Positions 34,677-47,102 of a DNA stretch of 64,000 nt are shown here, in pieces. Positions within the stretch are counted from its first letter, which is position 1. Each line of letters starts with the position of its first letter. The position numbers and the translations under genes are program-made. The notes beneath the pieces are model-generated. The model worked only from the letters and a program-made list of their open reading frames with translations, did not search any database and was not told where the DNA came from. Origin of the DNA: Rhizomys pruinosus (lineage: Eukaryota; Chordata; Mammalia; Rodentia; Spalacidae); NCBI GenBank assembly GCA_009823505.1, contig VZQC01006876.1, positions 4,238,787 to 4,302,786 of the forward strand, given 5' to 3'.

Positions 34677-35768
34677 GTTAAAGATAGAGAACCATCACAG
34701 ATGGTTCAAGGAGGTATGAATAGAGAGGCAGGAGAGATATTAGAACCGAAGAGAAGGTGTCAGGCATTTCAAAGACAGGCTTGCCGAGAATCTGTCGATG
34801 ACTCATTGTTCCACAAATAACAGTTGGCCTATGATTCACGAAACTGTAGGTCTTCTGGCTCAAACTCTTGAGGTCTAAATTGTGCTATCTTAGTAATGTT
34901 TGCCCCAGCGTGGGCTGAGGGGCAGCCAGCGACCTGGAGGAACTTTGAGGTCTGCTTGTGTTGGGGTAGTTCTAGGTGTCGGGGAAACCCAAGGACATTG
35001 GTCATTCTACTTATCCTTCATCACCTTTTCAGGCTTTTTTTTTTTTTTTTAGTTGTGACTCATAGTTATGAAAAATTCTCAGAAGAATAATTTTCCATTT
35101 GGGTTCCAATTATGTACTGACATGAGGATCATTAAACAATGCATTCATTAGAGAAAATCAAAATAGGATCTTTATGGGTTACTTCACCTATTTCAAAACA
35201 CGTGTGTAAGGGAAGCCCTGAGCTAATTCAAGAAGTGTGGGATTTACTTAGCATTTCAGTTGTCATTGCTAATGATACATAGTAAGAATATGGATATCCA
35301 CTGAACTGGAAAAAGGGTTGGGAGGTGATAGTGCTCTGAGAAAGGTGGGCTGGAGCAAACTTTTGGTTCCAGAACGAGGCGGTCCTTTCCCATCAGTGAT
35401 ACTTTTTTACTTTTACTTAAACATGGCCTTTTTGCTGGATCTAGTCTTCAGAAAGGTTTTAATTTTAGAATAGCTTTTCTCTGATAGAAGGACTCTGTAG
35501 GGCAATGAAAATAAAATCAATTGTTCCATTGGATGGAAGTCTGGGGACAGAGGTGAGAGATCGCAGCCATCACTCTGCTCAGCTCATAGTTGGCAATGAC
35601 AGTCAGCAGCAGCCTGTGTTTTCCAGTCGGCTACACCACGTGGTGGCTCTTTTTACTCTAACCACTAGCAACTCTGACTGTATTCTATGGAGCTATAGTA
35701 CAATTTTTAAGAAAACCAAAATCTCTTTCAGTGATACCTCATGCACATGTACATGTGCATATCTTCCA
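34677..35768. other. No gene seen
   Basis: Unique-looking, with a T run at 35036-35051. Open frames do not exceed 106 codons and lack splice context. Confidence 0.4.
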
Positions 35769-35770
35769 GT

Positions 35771-35771
<1 letters not shown>

Positions 35772-35805
<34 letters not shown>

Positions 35806-35816
35806 CACACACACAC
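35772..35816. repeat. (CA)n microsatellite
   Basis: About 20 CA units with one ATG interruption. Confidence 0.95.
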
Positions 35817-35857
35817 TTGTATTAATAGTAAAGGGAGGCTGCTTTGCATGCCATTTG

Positions 35858-36771
35858 CCCTGCATAGAGACCTGAACACCAAAGGAAGATTCTTTCCTGA
35901 CCTGGGTGATGTGTGTTATTTGCTTTCTTAAATTAATTTTTTATTTGTAATCTCAGGTTTTGTTGACCTTGGAGAACCCTTGGAAAGAGCAATCAGAGAC
36001 CTGACTTCCATGCGAAGACAAGCCTATGGAGAATAAGAAATAATAACGTGGTCTGATAGGTGAAATTTTAGATTTGTATTTGAAAGGTCAGAAGTGCAAA
36101 TTTCATTAAAGTTGTACTTATGACAAAATTTAAGTCTTGTTTTTTTCTTTCTCTTTTTAGTTCAGATATCTATAAGATTATCTATGATCCAGAATACATT
36201 CTATACTGGGAGAAATAGCCAAGTTGTAAAATCAAGCATAATAACTTTGGTTAAAACAAGATTTTATCTACTAAGTCTCCATTGATTTCAACATGAAATA
36301 AGTTGAATCTAGAGGTGAGTAGACATGTTTGCAATAGAAAACTACTCTTTTTGGAAAAATAAACTAACATTTTGAACAGAATTTCTGCTAACCTTTGGAT
36401 GCTGCCTCCCCTCTCTAGGCTCCTCTCATCTGTGGACTAAGGGCAATTTAGGTGGGACCCATCTTCGCCCATAAATATCCCCATCTCACTAAACACGTGC
36501 TTCCTGCATTCAGTCTATCTTTGATCTTGAGTGAGTTGATGAACAGGCATGGGTCTCAGTTTCCTATTTTGTTCCAAGGTTCAATGATTCAGTTCAAGCC
36601 AGGCAGAGAATGATAAATGACGAATGATAAATGATGTCGGTGGAGCTAGGTCTTTAAAGCCCTATAACAATGAGATAGTGCATCTCTCAGGTAAGACTAC
36701 TCAAAAGACTACTCATTTATTCATTACCCTACAGATAGACCTGACCACCAAAGGAAGATTCTATCCTGATC
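35858..36771. repeat. 45-bp dispersed direct repeat (two copies 869 bp apart)
   Basis: Copies at 35858-35902 and 36727-36771 share GAAGATTCT and AGACCTGA-CACCAAAGGAA with about seven mismatches. In the open plus frame they read DLNTKGRFFPDLGD and DLTTKGRFYPDLKD. The second copy follows an acceptor-like TCATTACCCTACAG. They could be relics of an unrecognised repeat or of a duplicated exon. The DNA between is unique-looking. Confidence 0.5.
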
Positions 36772-37544
36772 TCAAAGATCCCTGGCTAAACCCAGCTTGT
36801 CCTTAGGGAAGATTCCCTGCTTTCTGGACTAAATGCTCTCTAAATGACTGAACTCAGTAAATGGCTTTAGAGATATGTTTCTACCTTACCCGGTTCTAAG
36901 GACTCAGTGGAGATAAGGGGACCTGCCCTACCCTGCTTCACTTCAAATATATTTCTGAAACATTCTCTGGAGTTTGGGTCAATGAGATTGAATTTTTTTT
37001 CTCCTATGGAAACCTCCTTGAACTATGAAGGAGCATCCTGGAACTCTTGTTGTTTGGCTTGAAGTACATCAGGTGAGGGAATAAGAGAAATCAACGTTCC
37101 CACTGAGACGTTCAACTCTATTGAAGTCTTGGCATATTCACACACATTATTAGAGCTGTACTGACTCTGTTCACCCAGAGCACCATCTTTTCTTCCTTCA
37201 GTCAAGGGGTGATGCTCCTGTTCTGTTATGCCACCCTTCTATCTGCATAGGAGGAGTTTTTAACTAGAAGAAAGGTCACTTCGGTATTCTGCACTATTGC
37301 ATGCCACTGAACACCAAAGGACCACATTATTGACGACTGAATCAATTGGTTTTTCTGGTTACAATGATGCAAGAGCCAATAAATTCTTAAATTCAAAGGG
37401 CATTTCACATCTGCATCTGAAAGATGTATCTGGAGACAGAAAATTACATGAAACATAGGCTCACTGTCTCTTTTATAATTATAAGCATATTTCACAAGAT
37501 TTCAGTTGAAATTTTGCATATAGGCAAAGATTTCTGTTTTGGTA
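36772..37544. other. No gene seen
   Basis: Unique-looking sequence with short frames only. Confidence 0.4.
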
Positions 37545-37772
37545 TATTTAAAAAATATTTATATTTACTATTTTTTATCTTATGTGTATTGGGTGCATGT
37601 ATGGAAATACACTCATGTTATGCAATGCCCGTAGAGATGAGAGGAGGGCTCTGGATCCCTTGGAACTGGAGTTATGGATGGTATTTAGCCACCATGTGGG
37701 TGCTAGGAACTGAACTCAGGTCTTCTGCAAGAATCGCTAGTGCTCTTAACTGCTGAAACATCTCCTCAGCCC
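37545..37772 (-). repeat. Older B3-like SINE, antisense
   Basis: CTTGGAACTGGAGTTATGG without duplication; ends ATCTCCTCAGCCCC. The flank CTGTTTTGGT lies on both sides (about 37534 and 37773). Confidence 0.88.
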
Positions 37773-37782
37773 CTGTTTTGGT

Positions 37783-38009
37783 TTTTTTTTTTTTTTTTTT
37801 TTCTATGTGTATGAATGTACTGTCTGCATGCAGGTTTGTGCACCCGTGTCGTACAATGCCACAGAGGTCAGAAGAGGGTCTTGGATTTCCCTGGAACTGG
37901 AGTTCTCCTGGAATTGGAGTTACAGATGGTTCTCAGCTGCCATGTGATCGAACCCAGGTCCTCTGCAAGAGCAGTTGGCGCTCTTAACCGCTAGCTATCT
38001 CTCCAGCCC
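37783..38009 (-). repeat. B3-like SINE, young subfamily, antisense
   Basis: The T tail, then both 17-mers (CTGGAACTGGAGTTCTC, CTGGAATTGGAGTTACA). A deletion removed GGTGCTGGGG near 37945. The flank CTGTTTTTGT after it resembles the target of the neighbouring SINE. Confidence 0.9.
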
Positions 38010-38119
38010 CTGTTTTTGTATTTTTAACACCACATATAAACTTAAAATTTGGAGCAATGACATTTAAATGAATGGTATAGGTTGGATAAATAAGCCAGGA
38101 GAGAAATTTTCTACCTAAT

Positions 38120-38338
38120 ACCTTTTTTATATTTTATTTATTATTTTTATTTAATGTGTATTAGTGTATTGATTGCATGCAGGTGGGTCTACCTGTGTCA
38201 TGCAATGCCCACAGAGGTCAGAAGATGGCATTGGATCCCCTGGAACTAGAGTTATAGTCAGTTGTTAACTGCCATGTGGGTTTTGGGACTCAAGCCTAGG
38301 TCCTCTGCAGTCACTGCTCTGAGCCATGTCTCCAGCCC
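38120..38338 (-). repeat. Older B3-like SINE, antisense
   Basis: CCCCTGGAACTAGAGTTATA without duplication; ends CATGTCTCCAGCCCC. Likely target CCTAATA(C/T)C on both sides. Confidence 0.85.
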
Positions 38339-39465
38339 CTGCCTAATATCTTAACCATGCTGACACAAGACGCACAGTTCCCTTTCCCAGTTACCCCAAA
38401 TTCCATGTTCCAGTTTGATCACAATCTCATGAAGTTGTTAAAGTAGAACAAATGGAATCATAAATTAAGACACATAAATTAAGTACATTAATACAAATAT
38501 TACATAGATGAGTTACAGAAAAGTGGGGATGTCTATAAGTATCAGGTGTTTTCTGACAACATTCTTAGCCTTTTGGTTGTCCCTTAAGTTAACACATTCC
38601 AAAAATCTTCACTTAGTAGTCACAAAGATGTTAGGTCTGACACATAGGTGGGCAAGGAATGACTATTAAGGAAGCTAAAGATGGCATCATAGAAATTGTA
38701 ATTAGTCTCTGGACATGCAATACTCTAATCTTTTCAGAATAATTGAATTCAAATCAGGTAATCAGGCTTGCAGAAGGTATTTTTTGTCAGAACTTTGAAT
38801 TGTTTCCTCTTGGTGGTGGGATCATTTCACAGTCTTTTGTTTTCTTTGGAATTATTGATAACCCAATGACAAGCCTACTGGTCTTTCTAGATTATATCAG
38901 AATCCCCACCTAAGGAAAAGAAGTTCCAATTCTTAGTCTGTTTTACCCTCTTTTTTCACAGGCTTGTAAGGCCTTCTCTGGTCCAGACATTCCTAGTTCT
39001 CCGGAGGGCTGAGTATGTATTACAATGGCTTGCTCCTAGGAGCTTCTCCGGTCTGTATGCTTCTCTGTACTTTGTACCAGCTCTGCATTTTATTGCAGCT
39101 CAGTTGTCACAAGGCCATCAGCCCTCTGGCAATGACAGAAGCTACTTCTGGGTAGCTTCCTGGTGTCACTGAATGTAGCAAGGGTCTGCCACTTCCTAGT
39201 CCAATTATCCCATGCTAAAGGCAGACAAGGCTTCTCCTTCTTCATTGTTTATATTTTCTTAGGCTACAGTGTCAGAGCTTTATGCTTTCAATTCTACCAC
39301 TGGCCCTAACAAAGTATTATCTCAGTTGGCACAATTACTCTTAAAGTGAGTCTGAGAGATGGAAAAATTATTTTGTACAGTATCATATACAAATCATTTC
39401 TTCTAATCGATGTTCCTTTTAAAGATCCTTGATGGACTGGGACCCTGAATCTTTTCTCAAGTTGG
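38339..39465. other. No gene seen
   Basis: Repeat-poor unique-looking sequence. Confidence 0.45.
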
Positions 39466-39469
39466 GTCA

Positions 39470-39600
39470 TTTTTTTTTTTTTTTTGTCTTCCTTTTCTCT
39501 CTCTTTCCTCCTCCTCCTCCTCTTGGTCCTCCTCTCCTGTTCCTCCTCCTCTTCTCCCTCCTTCTTCTCTTCCCCTTCCTTTTTCTCTTTTTTTTTCTAT
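39470..39600. repeat. Pyrimidine-rich tract
   Basis: T15-like run followed by CCTCCT and TTCTCC units. Confidence 0.9.
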
Positions 39601-39602
39601 AT

Positions 39603-39785
39603 TTTTAGGTGTGTGTGTCCGTGTGGGAGGGTTAAGACAACATTTTCCATGTAAATATGGATGACCCTAAACTCAAAACATAAACAGACTGTCCTTGAAT
39701 TTGTGGTGGCGATCTTACTGCCTCCGCTTCCCGAGGTTCTGGACTACAGGTACTACCATCACACCTGGTTCTTTCCTTCAGTTTC
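39603..39785 (-). repeat. Degraded B1/B4-type SINE, antisense
   Basis: TGTCCTTGAATTTGTGGTGG, CTGCCTCCGCTTCCCGAGGT and ACTACCATCACACCTGGTTC resemble the reverse of a SINE right half. Confidence 0.55.
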
Positions 39786-41366
39786 TTCCCATCTGTCTGT
39801 CATTACTTCCTTTGTTCTTCCCTCCCTTCTTTCATCTTCCTTCTTGATACTAGTGAGTATGTGGAAGGAAGAACACAAGGAAACTGAAAATCCCAATTGG
39901 TTGAAGGGAGACCTGAAAAGTAAGACAAGGAAGGGGCAGGCATTGTCAGGCATTGGCCTCCTAGATCTTCCCGATGATCTCTGTAAAGTGGAATTGTCAA
40001 GCATCTGACTAGATCCATCTGCCTGGGAGACCAGGGGTGCTGGGAAGGGCAACATTCTTCTTTCTCCCATAGGCATGCTACTGATGAAGCATTCACTTAA
40101 AGCATTAGTATCAGAGGGGTTGGGGAAAAACAATTCATTTCATTTCATTTTTTTCCTACCACAAAGAACACAGAGGACCTCTAAGATAAAGAAACATGGA
40201 CACGATGTAAGCCCTGATTCTTAATTTATCTGCTGGTCTCTGTGGGTTTAAGTTAACCATTATAAGTGAGTCCCCTCTGTATTGTTTGCTAATTAGAGCA
40301 TATATATGTCTAATGAGATTTCAGAATAATAAGGTATTTATAATATTTTAATAAAGGGCATTCTTTCCATCTTTATTTACTTAGCAGCATAATCAGGACC
40401 AACTGAGAAAGGTTAGTTACGGTTAAAAGAAATTTATGAAGAGTGGCTATTGAAGGATCGAGCATATGTACACAGACTGTGGTTAAATAACAGTAAGTAG
40501 GACATGTTTATTAAAATGATGCAGGGATTTTATCCCTTCATTCTTGATGTCTCTTAGTACCTGACATTATACTGCTATGGTTTCCATGGAAACAGCACAC
40601 ACTCTTCCTTTCAGCTGACCTGAAGTTCAAGCCCTGCTGTTGCAATAGAAATTCTAAAAAAACACTTCTACTTTTATTAAAAATAAAAATACCGAATCTA
40701 TGCAAAAGTAAAAGGGACAAAAACCAGAGGATAAGAAAATCCATTGACTAGATTACAGAAGAGAAAAGAGAATGTGTGATATTTTCATTAAGACGGAATC
40801 AAGAAACAACTTACTATGCTGGAGGTTGAGAGTGTCTGTCACTCCCTTCCCCTAAATTACCTTAGAATTGATCCTCCTGAGCCTGCCTTAACATCTGCAC
40901 CTTTCATTTCTAATTCAATATGCTCTACTATTTTTAGTTTTCTGGAAATAACTCTTTTTTCAGATTTAAGATCTTGCTTCTGTGTGGCTCACACACAAAA
41001 ATTGATGTTGACTTGGTGTGTAAGTCGTCTTTAATAAAGGCAGGTTAACTTTGGAGAGGGACTGCTACAATGGGATTTTTCCACACGAATAAGGAACCGC
41101 GAGCCAGGCTTCCTGTCCACAGCTTCTTTTTGCTTGGTTTCATAGCTGAGAGGGCTCCAGCTGAAAGCCACAGAAAGGTGACTTCCGAAGGTGGATGCAG
41201 GGGCTTAGGTCATCAATGGTCTGTGGGTTTGCTCTTCTGGGGCTTTTCTACTCTCTGATACCTGCATTTATACAGTCCTCAGGTCATCTTCAGGAGTATT
41301 CCTGAAGTAGTCTCTTGGATCCATTATTCTGCGTTGTCAAGGGTATGTCTTGGCAAGACACAGGGA
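39786..41366. other. No gene seen; mostly unique
   Basis: Frames up to 124 codons near 39759-40133 occur on both strands and cancel each other as evidence. From 40200 the sequence is AT-rich and repeat-poor. Confidence 0.4.
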
Positions 41367-41367
41367 A

Positions 41368-41702
41368 CGGGCTGAGGAGATGGCTCAGAGGGGTTAAAGT
41401 GCTTGGTATGCACACATGAAGACCACAGTGCATATCTTCTACCCATGTAAATATGAGGCTGGTGTAAGCCTACCATGCATAGGAGAGGTGGAGTTGGGAT
41501 CCTCTGAGCTAGCCAAATTGGCAAACTCTGAGTTCAAGCAAGAGATAATTACATAATGTGTTGGAAGTGACTGAGAAACACAGTCCGCATTGATCTCTAG
41601 CCCCCATAAACCTGCACACACGTGTCCAGGTGCACCCCCATGTGCCCACACACATGTAAACACTAATATGCACACATACTGCATACAGCATACATAAACA
41701 TG
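41368..41702 (+). repeat. B4A/RSINE-type SINE
   Basis: GGCTGAGGAGATGGCTCAGA head, AAGTGCTTGGTATGCACAC, and a CACACA-rich end. Confidence 0.75.
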
Positions 41703-43619
41703 CAAACAAAATTGTCAAAAAGACATGGGTTTATGTACACTGACATAAGCATGTGTTCAATTCCTAGGCCAGAGGGAATCAGTCTCCCCCAGCCACACAG
41801 GCCATGTGGCAGAGATGTAGCTATGGATGGAAAATTTGGAGAAATCATTAAAAGAGAGGATAGATGCTTAGGAGACAGCTATTGCCCACTGTAAAAGGCC
41901 AGCTTGTGCTAGAACTGTGAGTCACAGACCAAATTTTCCATGGTGCCCAGCATCAATATTTCTCTATTACATAAGTGAACTTTATGATTTCAAATCAAAT
42001 CTCAGGCTTGAAAAAGATGTTGACTAGAGTGCAATCTTATTTTCTTTCTTATTCACAAGTCAAACTTCTCAGTTTAACACTTTTCAATAATAGCCTGCTC
42101 TTCAAATCTTTAGTAATTTTTAAAGCCATACAATAAAATTTGATCTTCGCTTTTTTAATTATTGTATTTGTTGTTGAATCACAATCATGATCCAACTTAA
42201 ACCCACTTCTTTTTATCCAACTTGCCCATTCTGTGTATTGCATCATTAAACCACACAAAATAGATCAATGCAAGATCTACTGATAGTATCATATTTATGC
42301 TAGCAATCATATAAGGGATTTCATTTCAATGCTGTGATCCCATTTTCCACCTGAGGGCACCAGAGTGAAGGAATCCGGACCCCTCCCACTAGAGGTCTCT
42401 AGTTCTGGGCAGAAATCCACCTGCATATTCCAAATGAGCCCCTGCTGTAGACTTTTGGGGCTTGGACCTGACAGCCAAATGGCTTCCAGAAATAACAACA
42501 TATGAATAAATATTTCTATTGTGTTGTGTATAGTTCCAGCCAGAAATATGTTATGGCTATATAAAAGATTCTGATGGCATAGTTTTTACCTGTTAGTCAC
42601 TGACTTTGATTTTAGATAGTTACCTAAGTTACCTGAAGACTTCACTCAGTTTTTATAACTACATCTAAGAATAATCATTAGCAGGAATGATATTAAAAGC
42701 ACTGACAACATGTGCGGCCCTGTGAACAGGCGAAGCAAGCAGAGGCTAGCGGGTCCCCAGATGTGCCACTCATGGCTACAGTGCATGACTCACTTACTGG
42801 TTCCTACTTTCCTTCACCATCTATAGATGAAATGATCCTTGCTCAGAGTCTGAACATGACATTAAAATGCCTAATCCTCCAGCTGAGAGAGATGCAGTGA
42901 CTTCCTTAAACTTACACATAATCCAAATGTAAGTCTAATCAATTCTGGAACCCCATGTGATGAAATCTTTGTATGTTGTTTCATGTAAAGAAATGCAACC
43001 TAGAAGCAAAAGAAGCAGCATATATATTGAAATATTTTTAAGTCTTTCTGGGAAATAACAGAGTGGAAAAAGAATTATTAAGTAATAGTTAAAGTCACCT
43101 CTAATCACCTCAACTTTTTTCCTTGCTACTCTGCAAGAGGCTATTACTCGCTCTTCACTCTTTCTAAAACTGTCCCAGAAACAGCAGGCCTGTGAGTGGT
43201 TCGGTCTCAATTCCTGCCAGAGGCACCACTCTGGAGACTTTCTATAATAGCTGACGTGGGTCATGTGAGAGAACCATCCAGCAGAACGGGAAGCCCATCC
43301 TCCTGTCCCACCAGTGCAGACTCCTGATGCCCTACACAGTGAAGCACTCGAGGCAGCTGAGAAGTAAAGCTCTTTTCTCTATCTGTGAGTGCTCCTACTG
43401 ATTGCCATTGAATACATGTGATTGAAATGAATGGGTGATACCACTGACTCTGACCCTCATCCTGCAGAGAACTTCTAGGAGCCAGAGTGGACAGCAGATC
43501 ACTGCCCAGCATACAGTGATTGCACTATAAACATGTACTGAAGAAATGAATAAACGCAAGGATAAAGTAAAAAGAAACAACTTAGGAAGAAAATAATGTC
43601 ATCCTGTCTTACCTCCATC
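41703..43619. other. No gene seen
   Basis: Unique-looking. A weak MIR-like patch lies near 42880-42915. Confidence 0.4.
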
Positions 43620-43639
43620 TCTGTCTTCTTTCCTTCCTT

Positions 43640-43799
43640 CCTTTTTTTTTTTTTTTTGGTCTTTTTTTTCAAGACAGGGTCTCCTGAAGCTTAGGCTGGC
43701 CTTGAAGTCATTGTGTAGTTCAGGCTGGCCCAGAACTTGAAGTAATGTTTCTGCTTCTGCCTCCTGAGGTGTTGCACCACCACGCCCGGCGGGCCTGTG
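43640..43799 (-). repeat. B1-type SINE, antisense
   Basis: T run, CAAGACAGGGTCTCCTGAAG, then the B1 head CACCACCACGCCCGGC at its right end. The right end is identical to the head of the B1 at 46941-47102, but the rest differs, so the two are separate insertions. Confidence 0.8.
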
Positions 43800-44098
43800 C
43801 GGGCGGGCTAGCGAAACCAGGAGAAGGGCACGGACCAGGGAGAGCAAGAGAGAGGCAGGGAGGGACGCGGCGCGCGGGGGGGAGGGACCGGGGGAGGCGG
43901 GAGGGGCCAGCGCGTGGGGCGCGGCCGGGCCCGGTGGGCCCGCCGGGGCGGGGACGGGGGGCAGGAGAGGAAGGGGCCAGGACGGGGGGGAGGGCCCAAA
44001 GGCACGGACAGGGGGGCAGGAAAGGCCACACGCGAAGGGAGGAGAGAGGGGAAGGACGGAAGGCGACAGAAGGGGCGCTACGAAACATGCAGAAACAA
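43800..44098. other. GC-rich, G-run-rich segment of doubtful quality
   Basis: About 300 bp of extreme G/C content in AT-rich surroundings, starting exactly at the B1 head. It fills the place held in the second copy by ordinary T-rich sequence (47103-47400), and short matches survive (CCAGGA; GAAACAT-CAG; GGGGTGAGG). Frames of 63-225 codons here (both strands, Pro/Arg/Gly-rich) are by-products. A true CpG island is possible but less likely. Confidence 0.55.
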
Positions 44099-46638
44099 GG
44101 GGTGAGGTTTCAAAAGACACGAAAAAGGCAACACTAATCATAAAAAAGATGTTCAGCGCAAAATGTTCTGTGCCAGAGAAGGCAGCCATGCAGGTAAGGA
44201 CAAAACTTTGTATAGACAGGTCCATAAAGTGGATACTATTAGCCAAGGAGGAAAGGTCACAAAGGAGAAAATACATTTTGAAAGTATGTCAAAAAGAAAG
44301 GGAAAAAAAGAGGACAAAGGGGAAAAGTGGACTCGCTTCTTAATAGAGGCAAAGACTAGAAAATTGCAGAAAGCAAGGAGGGGGCTTTGCTGTCTTACGA
44401 GCTGGGCTTAGTGGCCCGGGGAATACGCAGGCATCCTTAAGTTATAGTCAATGAGGAAAGACAGTTTGGGGAGGCAATATGCCTCAGAATATCAGAGTAG
44501 CAAAATCGTGCCGAGCACAAAAGGACAGGGTAGAGGTAGTGCGGGCTGGCTGGCAATTATTTTTGAAACCTTGTGGAAGACTATTAGGTTCCTAGGAATT
44601 TGAAAAGGGCAAGGCAGTATGAAATTTATTTTTAAAACCATGATGAAAATGTGTTAAAGTAGGTCACAGAAAAGAATGCACGGATTTGGTGGGCTTCCTT
44701 GGTACCTTGGTAAACCTCAGTGAAATGAACAAACTGGCTAAGTGAGCCATGCCTGGATAGCTTGCCTCGGTAGCTAACATGTAGGTCTCTAAGGAATCTG
44801 GGTCATGTGAACAGTCACTGTTTCCCCAGCCCTACATACCTACTCAATGGCCAGCACCTCACTTTTTACTACTCCTAAGTTGGCTAAAATCGACACGTGG
44901 CAGGTGGGATGAAAGAGGTTTCTCCTCCCCTTTCTTTGTGCATCACATGGGGAGGTCCTTCCCCATCCTTCTGCAAAGGCAGGTGCTTGTCCAGGTAGAA
45001 GCATTCAAAAACAACATGTCTCCCTATGTTCCTTCAGATTGTAGATCTTAAAGAAACAATGTATCCATAGAAAATGTGAGCTGGCCTGAGGCCAGCAGGT
45101 CAGGAAGTGATTGTCTTCCAGAAGATGTTTATTACTTCCAGTTCCTAGGAGGAAGGAGATTCTGCGCCTTGACGGGGCTACATGGGGACTGCAGGCAAGA
45201 GCTTTTCTATCCCTCTATGGAAAGGAATAGACAAGGCCAGGAAGGTAAGCTTAGATGGCTACTCTAAACTGTTTGCTTGTTGAAACTGGGCTGTGCTGGC
45301 TGTGCCCAGCCCTGGAGCTATAGGATAGATATACAGGGATAGTGGTACGGTACAGAACTGGGGTTGGTTGTGTTTGTATTTGAAACGTGCCTAGGTAGAG
45401 CCCTCCTCCCAGGATAGTAGTATATATGTGAAGGTTTAATGTGCCTCAGATTCATTTGTGTCATTCTAACCCCTAGGGTAATGATACCAAGAGGGAAGGC
45501 ATTTGAGAGATAATAAAATCATTAGGGTAGAGTCCTCATGATCAGTGTCTCACAAAATTGCCCTCAGAGAGATTCCTTGTTCCTTCTACCATGTGCGGTT
45601 ATAGCAAGAAAATGACCATGTATGAACATTGCCCATCTGTAGAACTCTATGGTGCTGGTACCCTGATCTCGGGCTTCCAGAGTCTGTGAAAATTACCACT
45701 GTTTACAAGCTACCCAGCTTATGCCATTTTGCTATTATAGCTCTAATGGGCTGATTAGATTGGTGTAGGATGATAAGGGAGGCAGAAAGCCAAGGCCAGA
45801 GAACACAGACATACCGAGTTGTCTCTGAGGCGAGAACACATGGTGAGGCAGGGCATAGTTAGGCACCAGATTCACAGAAGCTAAGAGGCAGGACTGACTT
45901 ACCGCCTTTGTGCTTGTGGGCCTGGCCTGGTAAAGAGTGCTTCTGTTTGATTAGGGCATCTTGGCATGCTGCAGCAAAAAGGCCAGCACCTCTCAGGGGA
46001 ACCTGAATGAGTGAGAAATAAACTTTGGTTGACATAAGCTACTGACCTTGAGAGGCTTTTGGTGGTTGTTGTTGCTATCTTGCAACCTAACCCATACTTC
46101 TTAATTGCTTGTTGTACCAAGGGTGCGAATTCAGTGTGGTAACAGGAGTAATGAACTGCCTGCATACCATGTAGTCTTAACAGTGTTCATTATTCTCTGT
46201 TCACATGTTTCTGCTATTCCTGACCATATTTGTCCTTAAACACAAAGACAAGACCATTATTTATATATAGCTACAAAATCAGTGATTATTATTTTCTGTC
46301 TTAAAGGTAAGGAATATACATATTAGAGAGATTTTATAACTAGCCCAATGTCAGACAACAGGTGGGTGGTTAGGGTGGCAATGGCTCCAGAGCCCCTCAG
46401 TCCTAAATCCTAGTCCTAGTCATGCAATACCACATCCCACCACCAAGAATCCTCAGAGTCCTAAATCCTAGTCCTAGCCATGCAATACCGCATCCCACCA
46501 CCAAGAAACCTCATAGTCCTAAATCCTAGTCCTAGCCATGCAATACCGCATCCCACCACCAAGAAACCTCATAGTCCTAAATCCTAGTCCTAACCACGCA
46601 ATACCGCATCCCACCACCAAGAAACCTCACAGTCCTAA
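44099..46638. repeat. Tandem block, copy A
   Basis: Matches 47401-49958 at a distance of 3302 bp at the left end and 3320 bp at the right end. The first 350 bp, and patches near 45320-45440 and 45850-45930, differ by small indels and A-to-C/G changes; the rest reads as identical. The copy stops at a single N inside its terminal minisatellite. The shared 63-codon frame at 45076-45267 is identical in both copies because the DNA is, and is not evidence of selection. Confidence 0.9.
46399..46638. repeat. 58-bp minisatellite, about 4.1 units (copy A)
   Basis: The unit begins AGTCCTAAATCCTAGTCCTA and ends CACCACCAAGAAACCTCAT/C. It is cut by the N at 46639. Confidence 0.95.
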
Positions 46639-46639
46639 N
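46639..46639. other. Single unknown base at a sequence seam
   Basis: The N separates the 58-bp repeat from unrelated L1-like sequence. Confidence 0.9.
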
Positions 46640-46679
46640 AAGGGGTATATAACATTTATCTTGTTCAGTTTGCCTTACA

Positions 46680-46940
46680 ACTCACTACTGGGTGCTAGCA
46701 TTCACAAATGGGGGATACCATTCGTCGTTTGCTTTTCTGGGACTATGTTACTTCACTCAGCATAATGTCTTCTAGTTCCATCCATTTTCCTGCGAAGTTC
46801 CTGATGCCATCTTTCTTTACCGCTGCATAGAATTCAATTGTGTGGATGAACCACATTATTTTCTCTATCCACTCATTGGTTGCGGGGCATTTGGGTTGAT
46901 TTCCAGCTCTTCGTTATTGTGAAGAGAGCTGCAATTAACC
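46680..46940 (-). repeat. L1 ORF2 C-terminal fragment, antisense
   Basis: 'GGTGCTAGCATTCACAAATG', 'TTCTAGTTCCATCCATTTTC' and 'TTATTGTGAAGAGAGCTGCA' match the better preserved L1 at 53640-53880 in the same order. Confidence 0.85.
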
Positions 46941-47102
46941 TCTTTTTTTTTTTTTTTTTTTTTTTTCAAGACAGGCTTTCCTTGTAGCCCCAGCTGTCCT
47001 GGAACTCACTCTGTAGACCAGGCTGGCCTTGAACTCGCAAAGATCCTCCTGCGTCTGCCTCCCGAGTGCTAGGATTAAAGGCGTGCACCACCACGCCCGG
47101 CT
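46941..47102 (-). repeat. B1 SINE, antisense
   Basis: T22 tail, CAAGACAGGCTTTCCTTGTA, and head GTGCACCACCACGCCCGGC. Confidence 0.95.

Noticed and set aside
43599..44276. 225-codon Pro/Leu-rich minus-strand frame and several Gly/Arg-rich plus frames
   Set aside because: They fall in the G-run-rich patch of doubtful quality, are open in several frames at once, and are absent from the second copy of the block.
45076..45267. 63-codon frame conserved perfectly at 48391-48582
   Set aside because: The surrounding DNA is identical too, so the duplication explains the identity. No domain or splice signals were seen.
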